Of a stretch of 64,000 nt of DNA, positions 24,261 to 35,643 are shown one piece after another. The position numbers were made by a program, and so were the translations under genes. Every line of letters begins with the position of its first letter. Position 1 is the first letter of the stretch. Source of the stretch: Littorina saxatilis. Lineage: Eukaryota > Mollusca > Gastropoda > Littorinimorpha > Littorinidae. Below the pieces are notes generated by a model. It did not search any database. It was not told the origin of the DNA and was given only the letters and a program-made list of their open reading frames with translations. The stretch lies in assembly GCF_037325665.1 (NCBI RefSeq), contig NC_090248.1, forward strand, positions 27,196,439 through 27,260,438, in the 5' to 3' direction.

Positions 24261-25024
24261 GTGTGTGTGTGTGTGTGTAGAGCGATTCAGACTAAACTGC
24301 TGGACCGATCTTTATGAAATTTGACATGAGAGTTCCTGGGAATGATATCCCCGGAATTTGTTTTCTTTTTTTCGATAAATACCTTTGATGACGTCATATC
24401 CGGCTTTTTTTAAAAGTTGAGGCAGCACTGTCACACCCTCATTTTTCAATCAAATTGATTGAAATTTTGGCCCAGCAATCTTCGACGAAGGCCGGACTTC
24501 GGTATTGCATTTCAGCTTGGTGGCTTAAAAATTAATTAATGACTTTGGTCATTAAAAATCTGAAAATTGTAAAAAAAATAAAAAATTTTTTTAAACGATC
24601 CAAATTTACGTTTATCTTATTCTTCATCATTTTCTGATTCCAAAAACATATAAATATGTTATATTCGGATTAAAAACAAGCTCTGAAAATTAAAAATATA
24701 AAAATTATTATTAAAATAAAATTTCCGAAATCGATTTAAAAACAATTTCATCTTATTTCTTGTGGGTTCCTGATTCCAAAAACATATAGATGTGATATGT
24801 GTGCTCAGAAAGTTAAAAAGAATAGAGATAAAGAAAAGCGTGCTATCCTTCTCAGCGCAACTACTACCCCGCTCTTCTTGTCAATTTCACTGCCTGTGCA
24901 TCGAGCGGTGGACTGACGATGCTACGAGTATACGCTCTTGCTGTAAAAATGCAGTGAGTTCAGTTTCATTCTGTTAGTTCGACAGCTTGACTAAATGTTG
25001 TAATTTCGCCTTACGCGACTTGTT
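24261..25024 (+). mobile_element. ACATTTAGTCAAG-ended element, copy 2
   Basis: Colinear with copy 1 from the GT microsatellite and GAGCGATTCAGACTAAACTG to CTTGACTAAATGTTGTAATT and CGCCTTACGCGACTTG. The left tip is missing. Confidence 0.75.
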
Positions 25025-25216
25025 TTTGTTTTTTTTGGAGGGAGGGGTCGATATACCCTCTAAGGTAGAAGTTTCACTTAAATTGTACGCCCTCGACCTC
25101 GCGTACTATTAGGTATCTTTTGACGTACTTATTATGTTCTTATCCACATTACAAAATGTTTGTAGATTGCGAGATAATTTTGAAAAATCATGTCTCAGGA
25201 CAATAATTATGTCTTG

Positions 25217-25303
25217 GTGTAAAAATGCAGTGCGTTCAGATTCATTCCGTGAGTTCGACAGATTGACTAAAATTAATGTTGTAATTTCGCCTTACGCGAC
25301 TTG
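25217..25303 (+). mobile_element. ACATTTAGTCAAG-ended element, 3' fragment (copy 3)
   Basis: Only the final ~90 bp is kept: AAAAATGCAGTGCGTTCAGA to GTAATTTCGCCTTACGCGAC. Confidence 0.7.
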
Positions 25304-25610
25304 TCTCTCATTACTTCGATATAGGGCTAGGGCCCCCCCATAACTTCAATATACGGCTACCCCCACCCCTCCCCCCCCCCCCACCCCCATTATTTTTGCC
25401 TCCTGTAGCGTATAAGGCCTAACGGTCTGAAACACCGGCACATATTGACACTTCGTCTCTGGGGTGTTGTCAGAGACGGTAGAATACACAGTCTCTCTAG
25501 TGGTTGGGTTTGAAGCACTGTCGACTGAGTTATATCTATAGATATCTAAATATAACTCAGTCCTCTGGTCGCAAAGTATATTTAAGGCGTCGGAGGAAAG
25601 TGCCTATTTC

Positions 25611-26333
25611 AATGGAAAGCCGTTTGGCTCATAACCATTACACGTGTAAAAAATTATTAGTACACGTGTAATAAATAATTAATACACGTGTAATTAATGA
25701 TTAATACACGTGTAATAAAAATGTCATACACGTGTACGAAATGATTAAATACACGCGTAATAAACATTTCTTACACGTGCATGAAATATTTATTACACGT
25801 GTATTTAATCATTTCTTACACGTGTATGAAATATTTATTACACGTGTATTTAATCATTATGCTATTCCATAGCATAAGAAAAAAAGATAAATTACACGTG
25901 CAATAAGAAATAAATACACGTGTATTAATCATTTATTACACGTGTATTTATGATTTATTACACGTGTAATGGTTATGAGCCAAACGGCTTTCCATGGAAA
26001 GCCGTGTAAAAAATGATTAGTACACGTGTAATAAATAATTACTACACGTGTAATTAATGATTAATACACGTGTAATAAAAATGTCATACACGTGTACGAA
26101 ATGATTAAATACACGCGTAATACATTTCTCACACGTGTATTTAACCATTTCAACTTACACGTGTATGAAATATTTATTACACGTGTATTTAATCATTATG
26201 CTATTCCATAGCATAAGAAAAAAGATAAATTACACGTGCAATAAGAAATAAATAAACGTGTATAAATCATTTATTACACGTGTATTTATGATTTATTACA
26301 CGTGTAATGGTTATGAGCCAAACGGCTTTCCAT
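25611..26333. repeat. Two tandem foldback units of ~22-bp-spaced ACACGTGT palindromes
   Basis: Unit 1 (25,611-25,996) has inverted ends ATGGAAAGCCGTTTGGCTCA and TGAGCCAAACGGCTTTCCAT. Unit 2 (about 25,994-26,333) repeats it, sharing the junction and with a shortened left end. Inside, about 20 exact ACACGTGT words plus about 6 one-base variants recur every 21-24 bp. Each unit is centred on the small palindrome TGCTATTCCATAGCATA. ACACGTGT is itself palindromic and contains the CACGTG E-box and ACGTG core. Confidence 0.9.
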
Positions 26334-26628
26334 ACTATTTCACACTCGACGTGCCGCGTGCGTTGTCGCAATAAAACCACGTATTACGAAAGAAAAACAA
26401 CGGTGATGTTTATGATCTCTTTATCAGCCTCACTCCTTTTTTCCCCATCAGAGACATTTCGTCACCACTGCGCCAGTGACCACTTGAGAATTCCCAACTC
26501 GCGCGCTCAGCGTAGTCGACGTCACTAGTCGTTCAAATGACCTTGACCCTCTCGGTGTAGCAGAAGAAGCGTTGCTTTGATAGAGAGAAGACACTAGAAA
26601 TACAGATCGCGTCAGATACACAAGCAAA
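26334..26628 (+). promoter_or_regulatory. Candidate promoter and 5' UTR of the universal stress protein gene
   Basis: 295 bp between the ACACGTGT array and the ATG. More GC-rich than the flanks, with several CGTG words near 26,349-26,382 (GACGTG, CGCGTGCG, CCACGT). No clear TATA box. Transcription start inferred only from position. Confidence 0.4.
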
Positions 26629-29600
26629 ATGGCAGAAAGAAAAGTTTTCATCGCAGTTGACGGCAGCAAACCGGCCGACGGGGCGTTCAACTGTGAGTAT
26701 GAGTACTATGACTATTTTTGCGTGTGTGTGGGTGGCATTCATTAATTTGATTAAACTTTACCGGTGATGAATTATACCTGTTCGTTCGTCCATGGGGGGC
26801 AGCTTTTCACTCTCTAAGTGAAGTACGGCCCAGCCCACTTTGCAAATGATTAGCCCGTTGCTTGAGTTTGTCGACCGGTATCGTTTAGTACTTTTAGAAT
26901 ACGGGGTAATCTTGAAGAAAAAAATATGCCCTTGTTAACCCTCGCTTGGTATTACTATTAATTGTCGTTTTGTCGTCCGATACGCAGTAGAAAGGGACAG
27001 TTGACTTGCACCGTGATAGCCTCTATAAAAGTGCCTTACATTACATTCCGTCGTCACGGTCGGTTAAATGCCCTTGTCTCGTGGAGGGCGTATGCGAGGC
27101 TTTCCAATACTTTCGTCATTTCTCTCACAGGATGTCTTCCTTCTGTGTGTGCTCAATCGTTACCTGCATCAGGGATAATTATTTGGGTGATGCATGTGCG
27201 GGCATTTTTGTAAACTCATAGTCATATTAAGTACTTTAGTGTTGCTGTTAGTGTTACCTGAGTTGTGTTTTGTCCAAATGAAAGATTAAAGCTGTTCTAT
27301 CATAATCATTTGTCCCCTTTATATGATACAGTGGAACCCCCCTTTTAAGACCTCCCAAACTGAGAAAAGCAGATCTTGAAAAGGAGGGAGTCCTAAAATG
27401 GGGGTAATATACAGAGGTTATGAACAGAATTTCTGAGAAAACAAGGTCTTAAAAAGGAGGAAGTCTTAAATTGGGGAGTATTGATGTATATATCAGGTCT
27501 TCAAGGAGGGAATAGAGCTACTCGCATTCATTGACCGATTCACAGGTTTCACCTGATTCAGTCTCAGGCTCTCAGAGAGTTTTCCCATGCACTAATCTAC
27601 CATTATGTTGTAAGCTTAAGCTGGTGTTTCTGTGAGTGTAGGTGCTGTGGCTAGAGAGGTCACTGACTTGTATTTGTTTGAGTGGGAAAAAAATCATTGC
27701 TTCAGCACTTGGTAAGCAGACCTGTACCGGTTGCTACAGACTATAAATACTTTTTTTCTCTAGCACTTCCTGCTCAACCTGCCAGGCCCTAATACAAAAG
27801 TTGTCTTCACTGGCAGCATTCCAGTCATTCTTATAGACTTTATACTAGCTCTAGCTGATGCATATATATCTGCTGGTCATAATTACAATGAAGATATAAG
27901 TTGTAATACATTTTACTCTCAATATACTGCTGCAGGTATTTCTTTTCTTTTAACTATAATTTAAGGTTAAAAGTAATATGAGTCATTGCATTCATCATTT
28001 TGAATCATATACATAGTCTATAGTTTATCTGTGTCATGTTGCATCATTCATTATGCAGGCAGTCTTTTAACAAGGATGTTCTGGAAACTCTGTTTTTGTT
28101 TTTCTGCGCAAAACGTTATCAACTGCGCATGAGTTTTAAGAGTATGACGACTTTATCTTTGAAACAGCCTAGGGAGTGGTAGTCTCAAGTCTGTCTGACC
28201 AAGAACTGATATTGTGTGGGTATCACTATGAGGTAGTGGAGGCTAGAAGTCAAGGTAACATTTTAGAGTCAACTTAGAGCCTTATCTAGTGTACAGTGGA
28301 ACCCCCGATTTAAGACCTCCAAAAATCTGAGAAAATCAGGTCTTAAAATGGAGGTAAATGTACAAAGGTCATGAACAGAAAGTCTTAAAAGGGAGGAAGT
28401 CTTAAATTGGGGGGTCTTAAAAAGGGGGGGGTCTTAAAAAGGGGGTTCCACTGTATCTGTCACATGTACATTATCAATTTATTACGCTGGTAGTTAACAA
28501 AGATGTTCTGGAAACACAAAACGTTATCAACTGCGCATGAGTTTAACTTACAGTATGAATTTATCTTTGAAAGGCCGAAACAGCCCTGTGGGGGATAGTC
28601 TCAAGTGTGCCTGACCGAGAACTGAGTGCGCATGTTTGGGTATCAGTATAACTAGATGAGATGTGGAGGCTAGAACTAGTAGAAGTCGAGATAAAATTTT
28701 GAGTGCCTGTTTTCTGAGGCTCACTGTAGCATAACTGAAGAATTGTGAAATCGGCCCCAGCTAAATTTTGACTATTGCTGTTTAATATTATTAGGAACTG
28801 AGAGTTAAAGATGAAAAGGTTTCAAACTAAAGTCTCAAATTGAATTAGGGGGTAATCTGTCATTATTCATGTGTGTTATGACATTGATTGTCAAGGTTTG
28901 TTTTGTGGCTTGATACTTCACTGTCTTCAGTTCCCAATGGTTGTAAATAAAAGCTAGATTGTGTTGTAATATATACATCCCTCTTGCCTGCTCTAGATCT
29001 TGCCCTTGTTAGTGAATTACTGCCATTATACTGGCATGGTAAAGTATTGAGCGTGTATCACAGGTATTTTTTGTGTTGTAAGTTTTAATCTTTCGTAACC
29101 TGTTGCATTGTCTTTGGTGTTACTGTCATGTTGTTAAAAGAGGGGAAAATATATACATATCAGTGATGTAATCATTCTGTCTTTATTTTTCTGGTGGACT
29201 GATATTAGCTGTCATTCAGGAGAAAAACATTTGAGAAGAACTGTGCTGTGAGTTTTTCATGCACAATAACACTGGCTTATATCAGTGTGACAAGTTATTG
29301 ATGGTGTATTATTACTACTAACTGAAGACATAAATATATTTGCCATGCAATCTTTTGGGACAGAATTATTGCTGGGATGAGCCTCTATCTTGATATCACT
29401 CAACAGGTCTCTATACAAGCTGTCTCTGAAGGATATATATATAAACTGAAGTACCATCACACACATATAATACAGAGGAACCTCCCCCCCCCCCCCCCCC
29501 CCCCAATTTAAGGCTTCCTCTGTTTTAAGACAGTTTTCTCAGACGTTCTTTGCAATACCCCTGTCAATGTACCTACATTTTAAGACTCCCTCTTTTTAAG

Positions 29601-32190
29601 ACCTAAGTTTCTCAGCTTTTTTGAGATCTTAAAGGTGAGGTTCCTCTGTAGTAAAACACTGAATCATGACCCCTAACATGAGTCAAATAGGACACTGTCA
29701 CACAGAGGGCATGGGGTTTAGTGACAGGTAGCGGTGGGGGTGGAAAGGTAGTGATTGAGTGAAGTGGAGGGGGGGGGGGGACTGAAGAAGGTCACAGTGT
29801 CCCCTAGGCTGGAGGACTTCCCTCTCCTTTCCTCTCCTGTGTGTCACCTGTATCACCTTCTCAGTCTGACATAAAGTTATGCCTGTTTAGGTGACTGTGG
29901 GCCTGTGGCTTTCCCACTTGCATAATATTGTCAAATATTGAGTTGTGTGTTCCCTGTAGGAGTACAGTGGAACCCCCACCCCCTCCCTCCTGTTAAGGAG
30001 TACAGCAGCTGATCTCCCTTTTTAAAACTCTTGAGAAATTGAGAAAGTCAGGGCTTAAAAGTTACAAAGGATGGAGTATTAGAACATTGATGTAAAGTTA
30101 GAGGTTATGAATGAACTAAACATCTGAAAAAGCAAGGTCTTAATGTGACAGGGAGACTACCGTCGCCCTTCACAGCAGACTCTGCAGAGTTGTTCGCCTT
30201 AGAAGTTGCGAGCTAACACCTGTGGATTGTAGAGTTCTGTTTGTGATGTGGTCTGGCGGCTTTTGTCTCTCTGAATGTTCATGGATTTCTTTGAAATAAG
30301 CTCTAAAATTCTCAATCCTGTTTGAATGGACTTCACCTCCAAAGGTGATTGTGGTGTTTCGGCACTCGGTTACATTAAAATGGTGGTCTTTAATTAAAGG
30401 GGGGTTCCAATTTGCATCCCAGCTGTGGCTGTCCAGGTACAAGAGTTGCAAATGGCTTCACTGTTGAATGGAATTGAGCTTGTACACTCACTGAGCCTAA
30501 CAAGTCCCTTGAGTCCCACACTTTTATCATACCATGGGCGTTAAGCAAACAAACACAAACAAGAAATTCCTCCGAGGTAGGAAAAACACCCCCGTCCTTA
30601 CCATTCTCACTGCCACCAACTGAGAAGGCACTGCTAACAAGTGTGGTTAAAATAAGTTGATTGAGTGGACAAAGAGACAGGCGGAGAAAAAGACAAATCA
30701 ATATAACTCTTTCTGTAACACCTACTGACCGCATTTTTTGTAAAACCTGTCTCATGTATATAATATAAAGCATGCTCACCACGTGTGGATTAAATCAGAG
30801 AAAAAAAATTAAAGGACACTGTATATAAAATTATGTTCAATGGCAGTGCATAGTACATACATCTACACTACCGATTGATATTTACCTGATGTCGGCTTTC
30901 TGCTTGGAATAGGGAAAACTGACAGAATTTGACACCTCAAACACCGCTCTAGTCGCGCAATCTTTCTCACAATAGTATCCACTATTTTTGTAGTCTCAGT
31001 CACATCGAATGCAGAAAAGGAGTAGTCTCAGTCACATAACGATAACTTTAAAATTCACGTCCCCAGATTCAACAAACTGTCAGTAAAAGTTTAATTGACA
31101 AAACCCCACAAAATGGACCCGTCAAGCTTAGGTCCCTTCCAGACTCGTGGAATGGGAACAGCACGAACATGATTCAGGGGCCATAATGCCATTCCTGATC
31201 ATATCATGTCGAGTCCCATACTTGTCGACGACGCCCTAGGTACCACATCACAAACAGAACTGTGCAATACACAGGTGTTTTCTACAGACACACTCAAACA
31301 CACACACACACAGAGAAGCCGTATATATATATATATCTATATCTATTGTATAAATATATAGAGATAGATGAGAGTGTATTTTTTGCGTGGCTATAAATTG
31401 ATTCGACCTTTGCACTTTTACAGTGAGGATAATTTACGGGTCCAATTTACGTTCTGGACACTGCGGTGACCTTCTAAAAATAGTAACAGAACGCCGGGAA
31501 TATCCGAAGATGCCCCCTCATACTATAGTGCACCATACGAAGGAAGGGAGGTAAACGCTGAAAACATGGAGAAGATTAAGGAAGAGTTATGCCGTAGTTG
31601 ATCCCCCCCAAAAACCAAAATCCACCAATAACTCCCTAACCGTGTGTTTGACTGGTCCCAATTTTTGTAAGGACCGTCTCAGGAATGTATAGAACCTGTT
31701 CACCAAGTTTGGTGACGATCGGTCCGTTCATTCTTGAGATCTACTTGCGAACACAAACAAACACACAAACAAACAAACAAACACATCGACCGAAACCTAT
31801 ACACACCCCTATACCGGGGGTGTAATGACCAAAATAGTGATTGTTTACTAGTGTAAACCAAGACTGAAAGCTGCACAGTGCCCTCATACAGTGCAACCCT
31901 CCTTGTCAGACCTCCAAAATCTGACAATTATATCAGGCCCTACAAATAAAATGGAGGTACTTCTTCTTCTTCTGCGTTCGTGGGCTGAAACTCCCACATA
32001 CACTGTGTGTTTGTGTGTAAACATGACAGTAGATACACGGCAACCAAATTCATGACCGCCCGGGCCAAAAACTCAAACACCCCTTTTAAGACACCCCCCC
32101 CCCCCCCCCCTTTTTTTACGACCTAATTTTCAAGGTTTTTCCAAAGTCGTAAACAGGGGGTTCTACTGTAGCCTTTGTATTCAATAGCTC

Positions 32191-32268
<78 letters not shown>

Positions 32269-35200
32269 TTTCAGTGCTCTTTGTAAAATATTGCCCCGGC
32301 CCCTCCACCTGTGAAGAAAGGACACCTGTCTAATAGGGACACCATTACCATACCCCAAGGGTGTCCTTTAGAGACAGGTTTTACTGTAAACCAAGACTGA
32401 AAGCTGCACAGTGGCAGGCAGTGCCCTCATACAGTGCAACCCTCCTTGTCAGACCTCCAAAATCTGACAATTATATCAGGCCCTACAAATAAAATAGAGG
32501 TACTTCTTCTTCTTCTGCGTTCGTGGGCTGAAACTCCCACATACACGTGTTGTTGTTTTTTTTGCACGAGTGGAATTTTACGAGTATGACCGTTTTTTAC
32601 CCCGCCATTTAGGCAGCCATACACCGTTTTTGGAGGAAGCATGCTGGGTATTTTCGTGTTTTTATAACCCACCGAACTCTGACATGGATTACAGGATCTT
32701 TTTCGTGCGCACTTGGTCTTGTGCTTGCGTGTACACACGGGGGTGTGGGACACCGAGGACAGTCTGTACACAAAGTTGACTCTGAGAAATAAATCTCCGA
32801 ACGTGGGGACGAACTCACGCTGACAGCGGCCAACTGGATACAAATCCAGCGCGCTACCGACTGAGCTACATTCCCGCCCAAATGGAGGTACATTTTCAGG
32901 GGTTACAGAAAATATGAGAAGGGATTAAGGCCTTCAAATGAAGGGCTCCCTCAATTAGGAGGTCTTAACTCGTTGTCTCCCAGGTACGGATATATACCCA
33001 CTTATATGGCTCTATCTGACCTGGTACGGATATATATCCGTACCCACTTATACCCCCCGCGGGTTAGGGGGAAGAATTTACCCGATGCTCCCCAGCATGT
33101 CGTAAGAGGCGACTAACGGATTCTGTTTCTCCTTTTACCCTTGTTAAGTGTTTCTTGTATGGAATATAGTCAATTTTTGTAAAGATTTTAGTCAAGCAGT
33201 ATGTAAGAAATGTCAAGTCCTTTGTACTGGAAACTTGCATTCTCCCAGTAAGGTAATATATTGTACTAGTCGTTGCAAGCCCCTGGAGCAAATTTTGTAT
33301 TAGTGCTTTTGTGAACAAGAAACAATTGACAAGTGGCTCTATCCCATCACCCCCCTTCCCTCCGTCGCGATATAACCTTGAACGGTTGAAAACGACGTTA
33401 AACACCAAATAAAGAAAGTACCCACTTATATGGCTCTATCTGACCTGGTACGGATATATTCGTACGTACACACATTCACTTCAGTCGCTTCCTGTAACGT
33501 CGATCTAACGCCTGCATTCCATCGTGTTGATACACAGTTACTACAATTCTGAGTGACCTGCTGCAGCACAGCTGGTCTCGGCTAAAAAAAAACTTGGTCA
33601 ACACATGTGGGGTAGACAGTGTTAAAAGGGGGGTTATTTTCACTGTATGAAACTGATTGATATGCTGTCATTCTCATGTGAGTAAAAGGTCTTGTTTGTC
33701 GGTTTTTCTTCAGGGTACCTTGACAATGTGAACCGCCCCGGGGATATGGTGTATCTGGTTCACTCCGCAGAATACAACATTAATATGGGCATGCGTAAGT
33801 ATTACCATGTTTTTAAATAATCACTTGTGCGTTGTGCTGATTTGCATGGGCTGTCGCCAATCACCTGTAAAATGCAGCATTATTTTGCGCAATGCTTTGC
33901 AGTGGTCGCTGCATGCTTAATAAGGTTATAGACCGTGCAACTAAAATTATAACCTGCCTTCGCTGTTTGTGTTATTAGAAGAATGAATGGTAATTTTTAT
34001 TGTTATTGTGAAAAATGTTCAGTGAGCACAAACAAAACAGCCAAAGTAAACAATGCACATATAAAAGTAAACAATGCAAGTAAAAAAAAAAGGTACAAAG
34101 TAGAAACTGTACAGTGCACAGTAAGCCAAATTAATGCATTGCCCAGCAAGCAAAGAATGTGAACGAATTTGGGTCTACACAGACTTCATGTCTTATTGTG
34201 TGTGTATTTGTTGTTAGTGAATCGGTGTGTAGTAGTAGTAGTACATGTCTTTCCAAGCCGTCCCATTTGATAGACTTTGGTCCCGACGGGCGCAGTGGCC
34301 TCGTGGATAAGACATCAGCCTCCTAATCGGAAGGTCGTGAGTTCAAATCCCAGTCACGGCCTCCTGGCAGGTTAAGGGTGGAGATTGTTCCGATCTCCCA
34401 GGTCAACTTATGTGCAGATTTGCTTGTGCCTTATCGATATCTCCCTTCGTGTGTACACGCAAGCACAAGACCAAGTGCGCACGGAAAAGATCCTGTAATC
34501 CATGTCAGAGTTCGGTGGGTTATAGAAACACAAAAATACCCGACAAGCTTCCCCTGGAATCGGCATATGGCTTCCTGAATGGCGGGGTAAAAACGGTCAT
34601 ACACGTAAAAATCCACTGGTGCAAAAACATAACTGAACCTGGGAGTTTCAGCCCATGAACAAAGAAGATGGACTTTGTTCTCTGATTTCTATTGACCCTC
34701 TCTCGTCATTGACAGGCAGTCACACGCACACACACACACACACAATGAAAACACACAAATAGTGTATACTTATCATTCTGATTTATAATTTCTACAGTGA
34801 AGCAAACTGTCTATAACACAGGAGTGCATGTGGCTATTTATACGTGCTAGAAGCAGGAAGATCACATTTCTGAACCAAACGTCCAGGAATACACTAGCTC
34901 AGTCAATGTTCAGGCAGAGTTTTTGTTACCCAACATGCACCCATGGTAATGGCACCTGACATGTAGTTTGATTACATTTTATTTTGCAAACAGCGGGCAT
35001 GGCTGCTGACGTGAATGCTATCTCCAAAACAATGAAGGAGGAGGATGACCGCATCGGCAACTTGACTGGAAACTACATTGAGAATTTGAAGAAACGCTCG
35101 GTGAGTATGATGATGATTTTTGTGTTATTTCTCTTCTTTTTTCTTAAAATGGTGTTGAGTATGAGGGTGGGGGTGGGGATGGGGCAAGTTTGTTTTTGTG

Positions 35201-35643
35201 ATATTCTTAGGATTGAATAACTAATTGAATTGATATGTCAGGTTGCATTAGGATCAAGTTTGGGACAATGAGTAGGAAATTGTTGAAAGGGGGGGGGGGG
35301 GGGGGGGGAGAGAGAGAGAGAGAGGGTGTTCCACTGACTGTAATTTCGTGAGTGTAGTGGGGCATGACGAAGGGGAGTCGTATAAAGCATTTGCTGTTCT
35401 TGTTTTGTGTTATACTATTGTTTTGTTTTGTTACGCCAGATACAAGCCAAGATGGTCACTCTGAAAGGGCAGAAACCAGGGGAGGCAATTGTCAAGGCTG
35501 CATCAGAAGAGCAGGCGAGCATGATCATCATGGGATCCCGAGGTCTGGGCAAGGTGCGTCGAACCCTTATGGGTTCCGTCAGCGAGTATGTTACCCATCA
35601 TGCCCCTCCCAACTGCGCCATCATCATCCTCAGAACCTCCTAG
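26629..35643 (+). CDS. Universal stress protein (UspA-like), 4 exons, 151 aa
   Basis: Exons: 26,629-26,692, 33,714-33,794, 34,994-35,100 and 35,440-35,643, all with GT-AG introns and matching phases. Protein: MAERKVFIAVDGSKPADGAF, NWYLDNVNRPGDMV, then the central helix region, ending CAIIILRTS. The N-terminal strand with Asp (VAVDGS, residues 9-13) and the C-terminal nucleotide-binding signature G-2x-G-9x-G-S (GSRGLGKVRRTLMGS) are both intact, so ATP binding is expected for this Rossmann-like alpha/beta fold. Single-domain USPs of about 150 residues are usual, so it is full length. No signal peptide, so cytosolic. The family is linked to stress responses in molluscs, where it is multicopy. 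Intron 1 is about 7 kb and full of SINEs and TIR elements. The first ATG follows CAAGCAAA, an acceptable context. Exact substrate and physiological role cannot be read from sequence. Confidence 0.93.
26693..27327 (+). other. Start of stress-protein intron 1
   Basis: Intron sequence from the GTGAGT donor to the first TIR element. No internal feature supported. Confidence 0.5.
27328..27482. mobile_element. CAGTGGAACC-ended MITE (copy A, right end lost)
   Basis: Begins TACAGTGGAACCCCCCTTTT and carries the family's AAGACCTCC, GGTTATGAACAGAA and GGTCTTAAAAAGGAGG words. Pogo/Tigger-like by its CAGTGGAACC end and TA target (inference). Confidence 0.7.
28071..28720 (+). repeat. ~225-bp block duplicated ~426 bp apart in intron 1
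   Basis: GATGTTCTGGAAAC, AAAACGTTATCAACTGCGCA, GTCTCAAGT and GTGGAGGCTAGAA occur in order at 28,071-28,260 and again at 28,497-28,700. A CAGTGGAACC element lies between the copies. Confidence 0.75.
28292..28455. mobile_element. CAGTGGAACC-ended MITE (copy B, both ends)
   Basis: TACAGTGGAACCCCCGATTT at the left and GGGGGTTCCACTGTA at the right are inverted, with TA at both edges. 164 bp, non-coding. Confidence 0.85.
29471..29650. mobile_element. CAGTGGAACC-type MITE (copy C)
   Basis: TACAGAGGAACCTCC at the left and GAGGTTCCTCTGTA at the right, same layout as copy B, with a C homopolymer inside the left end. Confidence 0.8.
29651..31384. other. Intron 1 sequence with partial repeats
   Basis: Holds a diverged one-ended CAGTGGAACC element (29,963 to about 30,150) and an inverted fragment (30,549-30,790) whose CAAGAAATTCCTCCGAGGTA block reappears inverted near 62,240. 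An open frame on the minus strand at 30,170-30,451 matches nothing I know. Confidence 0.45.
31631..31823 (-). repeat. GTATAGGGGTG repeat family, copy 1
   Basis: On the minus strand: GGTATAGGGGTGTGTATAGG, GTTTGT repeats, AATGAACGGACCGATCGTCA and GGGACCAGTCAAACACACGG. Same order and strong identity at 61,921-62,113 (+). Confidence 0.75.
32077..32170. mobile_element. CAGTGGAACC-type MITE remnant
   Basis: Right end GGGGGTTCTACTGTA and family word CCTTTTAAGAC. The left end is replaced by a poly-C tract. Confidence 0.55.
32194..32266. repeat. (CT)n microsatellite
   Basis: About 36 CT dinucleotides. Confidence 0.97.
32504..32879 (-). mobile_element. tRNA-derived SINE, GAA-tail family, Thr-like head
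   Basis: On the minus strand: head ATGTAGCTCAGTCGGTAGCG, B-box region CAGCGTGAGTTCGTCCCC, body words CACAAGACCAAGTGCGCACG and GATCCTGTAATCCATGTCAG, and a (GAA)n tail. AAATRGAGGTAC flanks both sides (32,492-32,503 and 32,880-32,891, one mismatch). Confidence 0.88.
33053..33418 (+). mobile_element. SINE-like retroposon, AAAG-tail family (copy 1, full length)
   Basis: Starts CCCCCCGCGGGTTAGGGGGA, ends GACGTTAAACACCAAATAAA plus GAAAG. TACCCACTTATA flanks it exactly (33,041-33,052 and 33,419-33,430), proving retroposition. No clear tRNA A/B boxes, so the head is of unknown origin. Confidence 0.9.
34280..34670 (+). mobile_element. tRNA-derived SINE, GAA-tail family, Arg(CCU)-like head
   Basis: The head resembles tRNA-Arg: GCAGTGGCCTCGTGGATAAG, anticodon-arm-like AGCCTCCTAATCGG, B box GAGTTCAAATCCC. 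The body (CACAAGACCAAGTGCGCACG, GATCCTGTAATCCATGTCAG) is the same as in copies whose head is different. GACTTTG flanks it (34,273-34,279 and 34,671-34,677). Confidence 0.88.
35289..35325. repeat. Poly-G and (GA)n tract in intron 3
   Basis: About 20 G followed by GA repeats, 115 bp upstream of the last stress-protein exon. Confidence 0.9.

Larger units (their letters stand above)
31851..32546 (+). repeat. ~155-bp segment duplicated 536 bp apart
   Basis: GTAAACCAAGACTGAAAGCT, CTCATACAGTGCAACCCTCC and ATATCAGGCCCTACAAATAA recur at 31,851-32,006 and 32,387-32,546, both running into GAA-tail SINE sequence. Two diverged CAGTGGAACC-like starts (31,889 and 32,430) lie inside. Confidence 0.75.

Noticed and set aside
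25611-26333. CRISPR-like array of regularly spaced short repeats
   Set aside because: The spacing words are AT-rich and related to each other rather than unique spacers, the repeats are perfect palindromes, the units have long inverted ends, and the genome is animal.
30170-30451. 93-aa minus-strand ORF as a gene or element protein
   Set aside because: No conserved motif I can name and no element ends around it, so no call is made.
34280-34355. Functional tRNA-Arg gene
   Set aside because: The A and B boxes belong to a SINE head: the acceptor stem does not pair, the B box is degenerate (TTCAAATCC), and a SINE body and target duplication follow.
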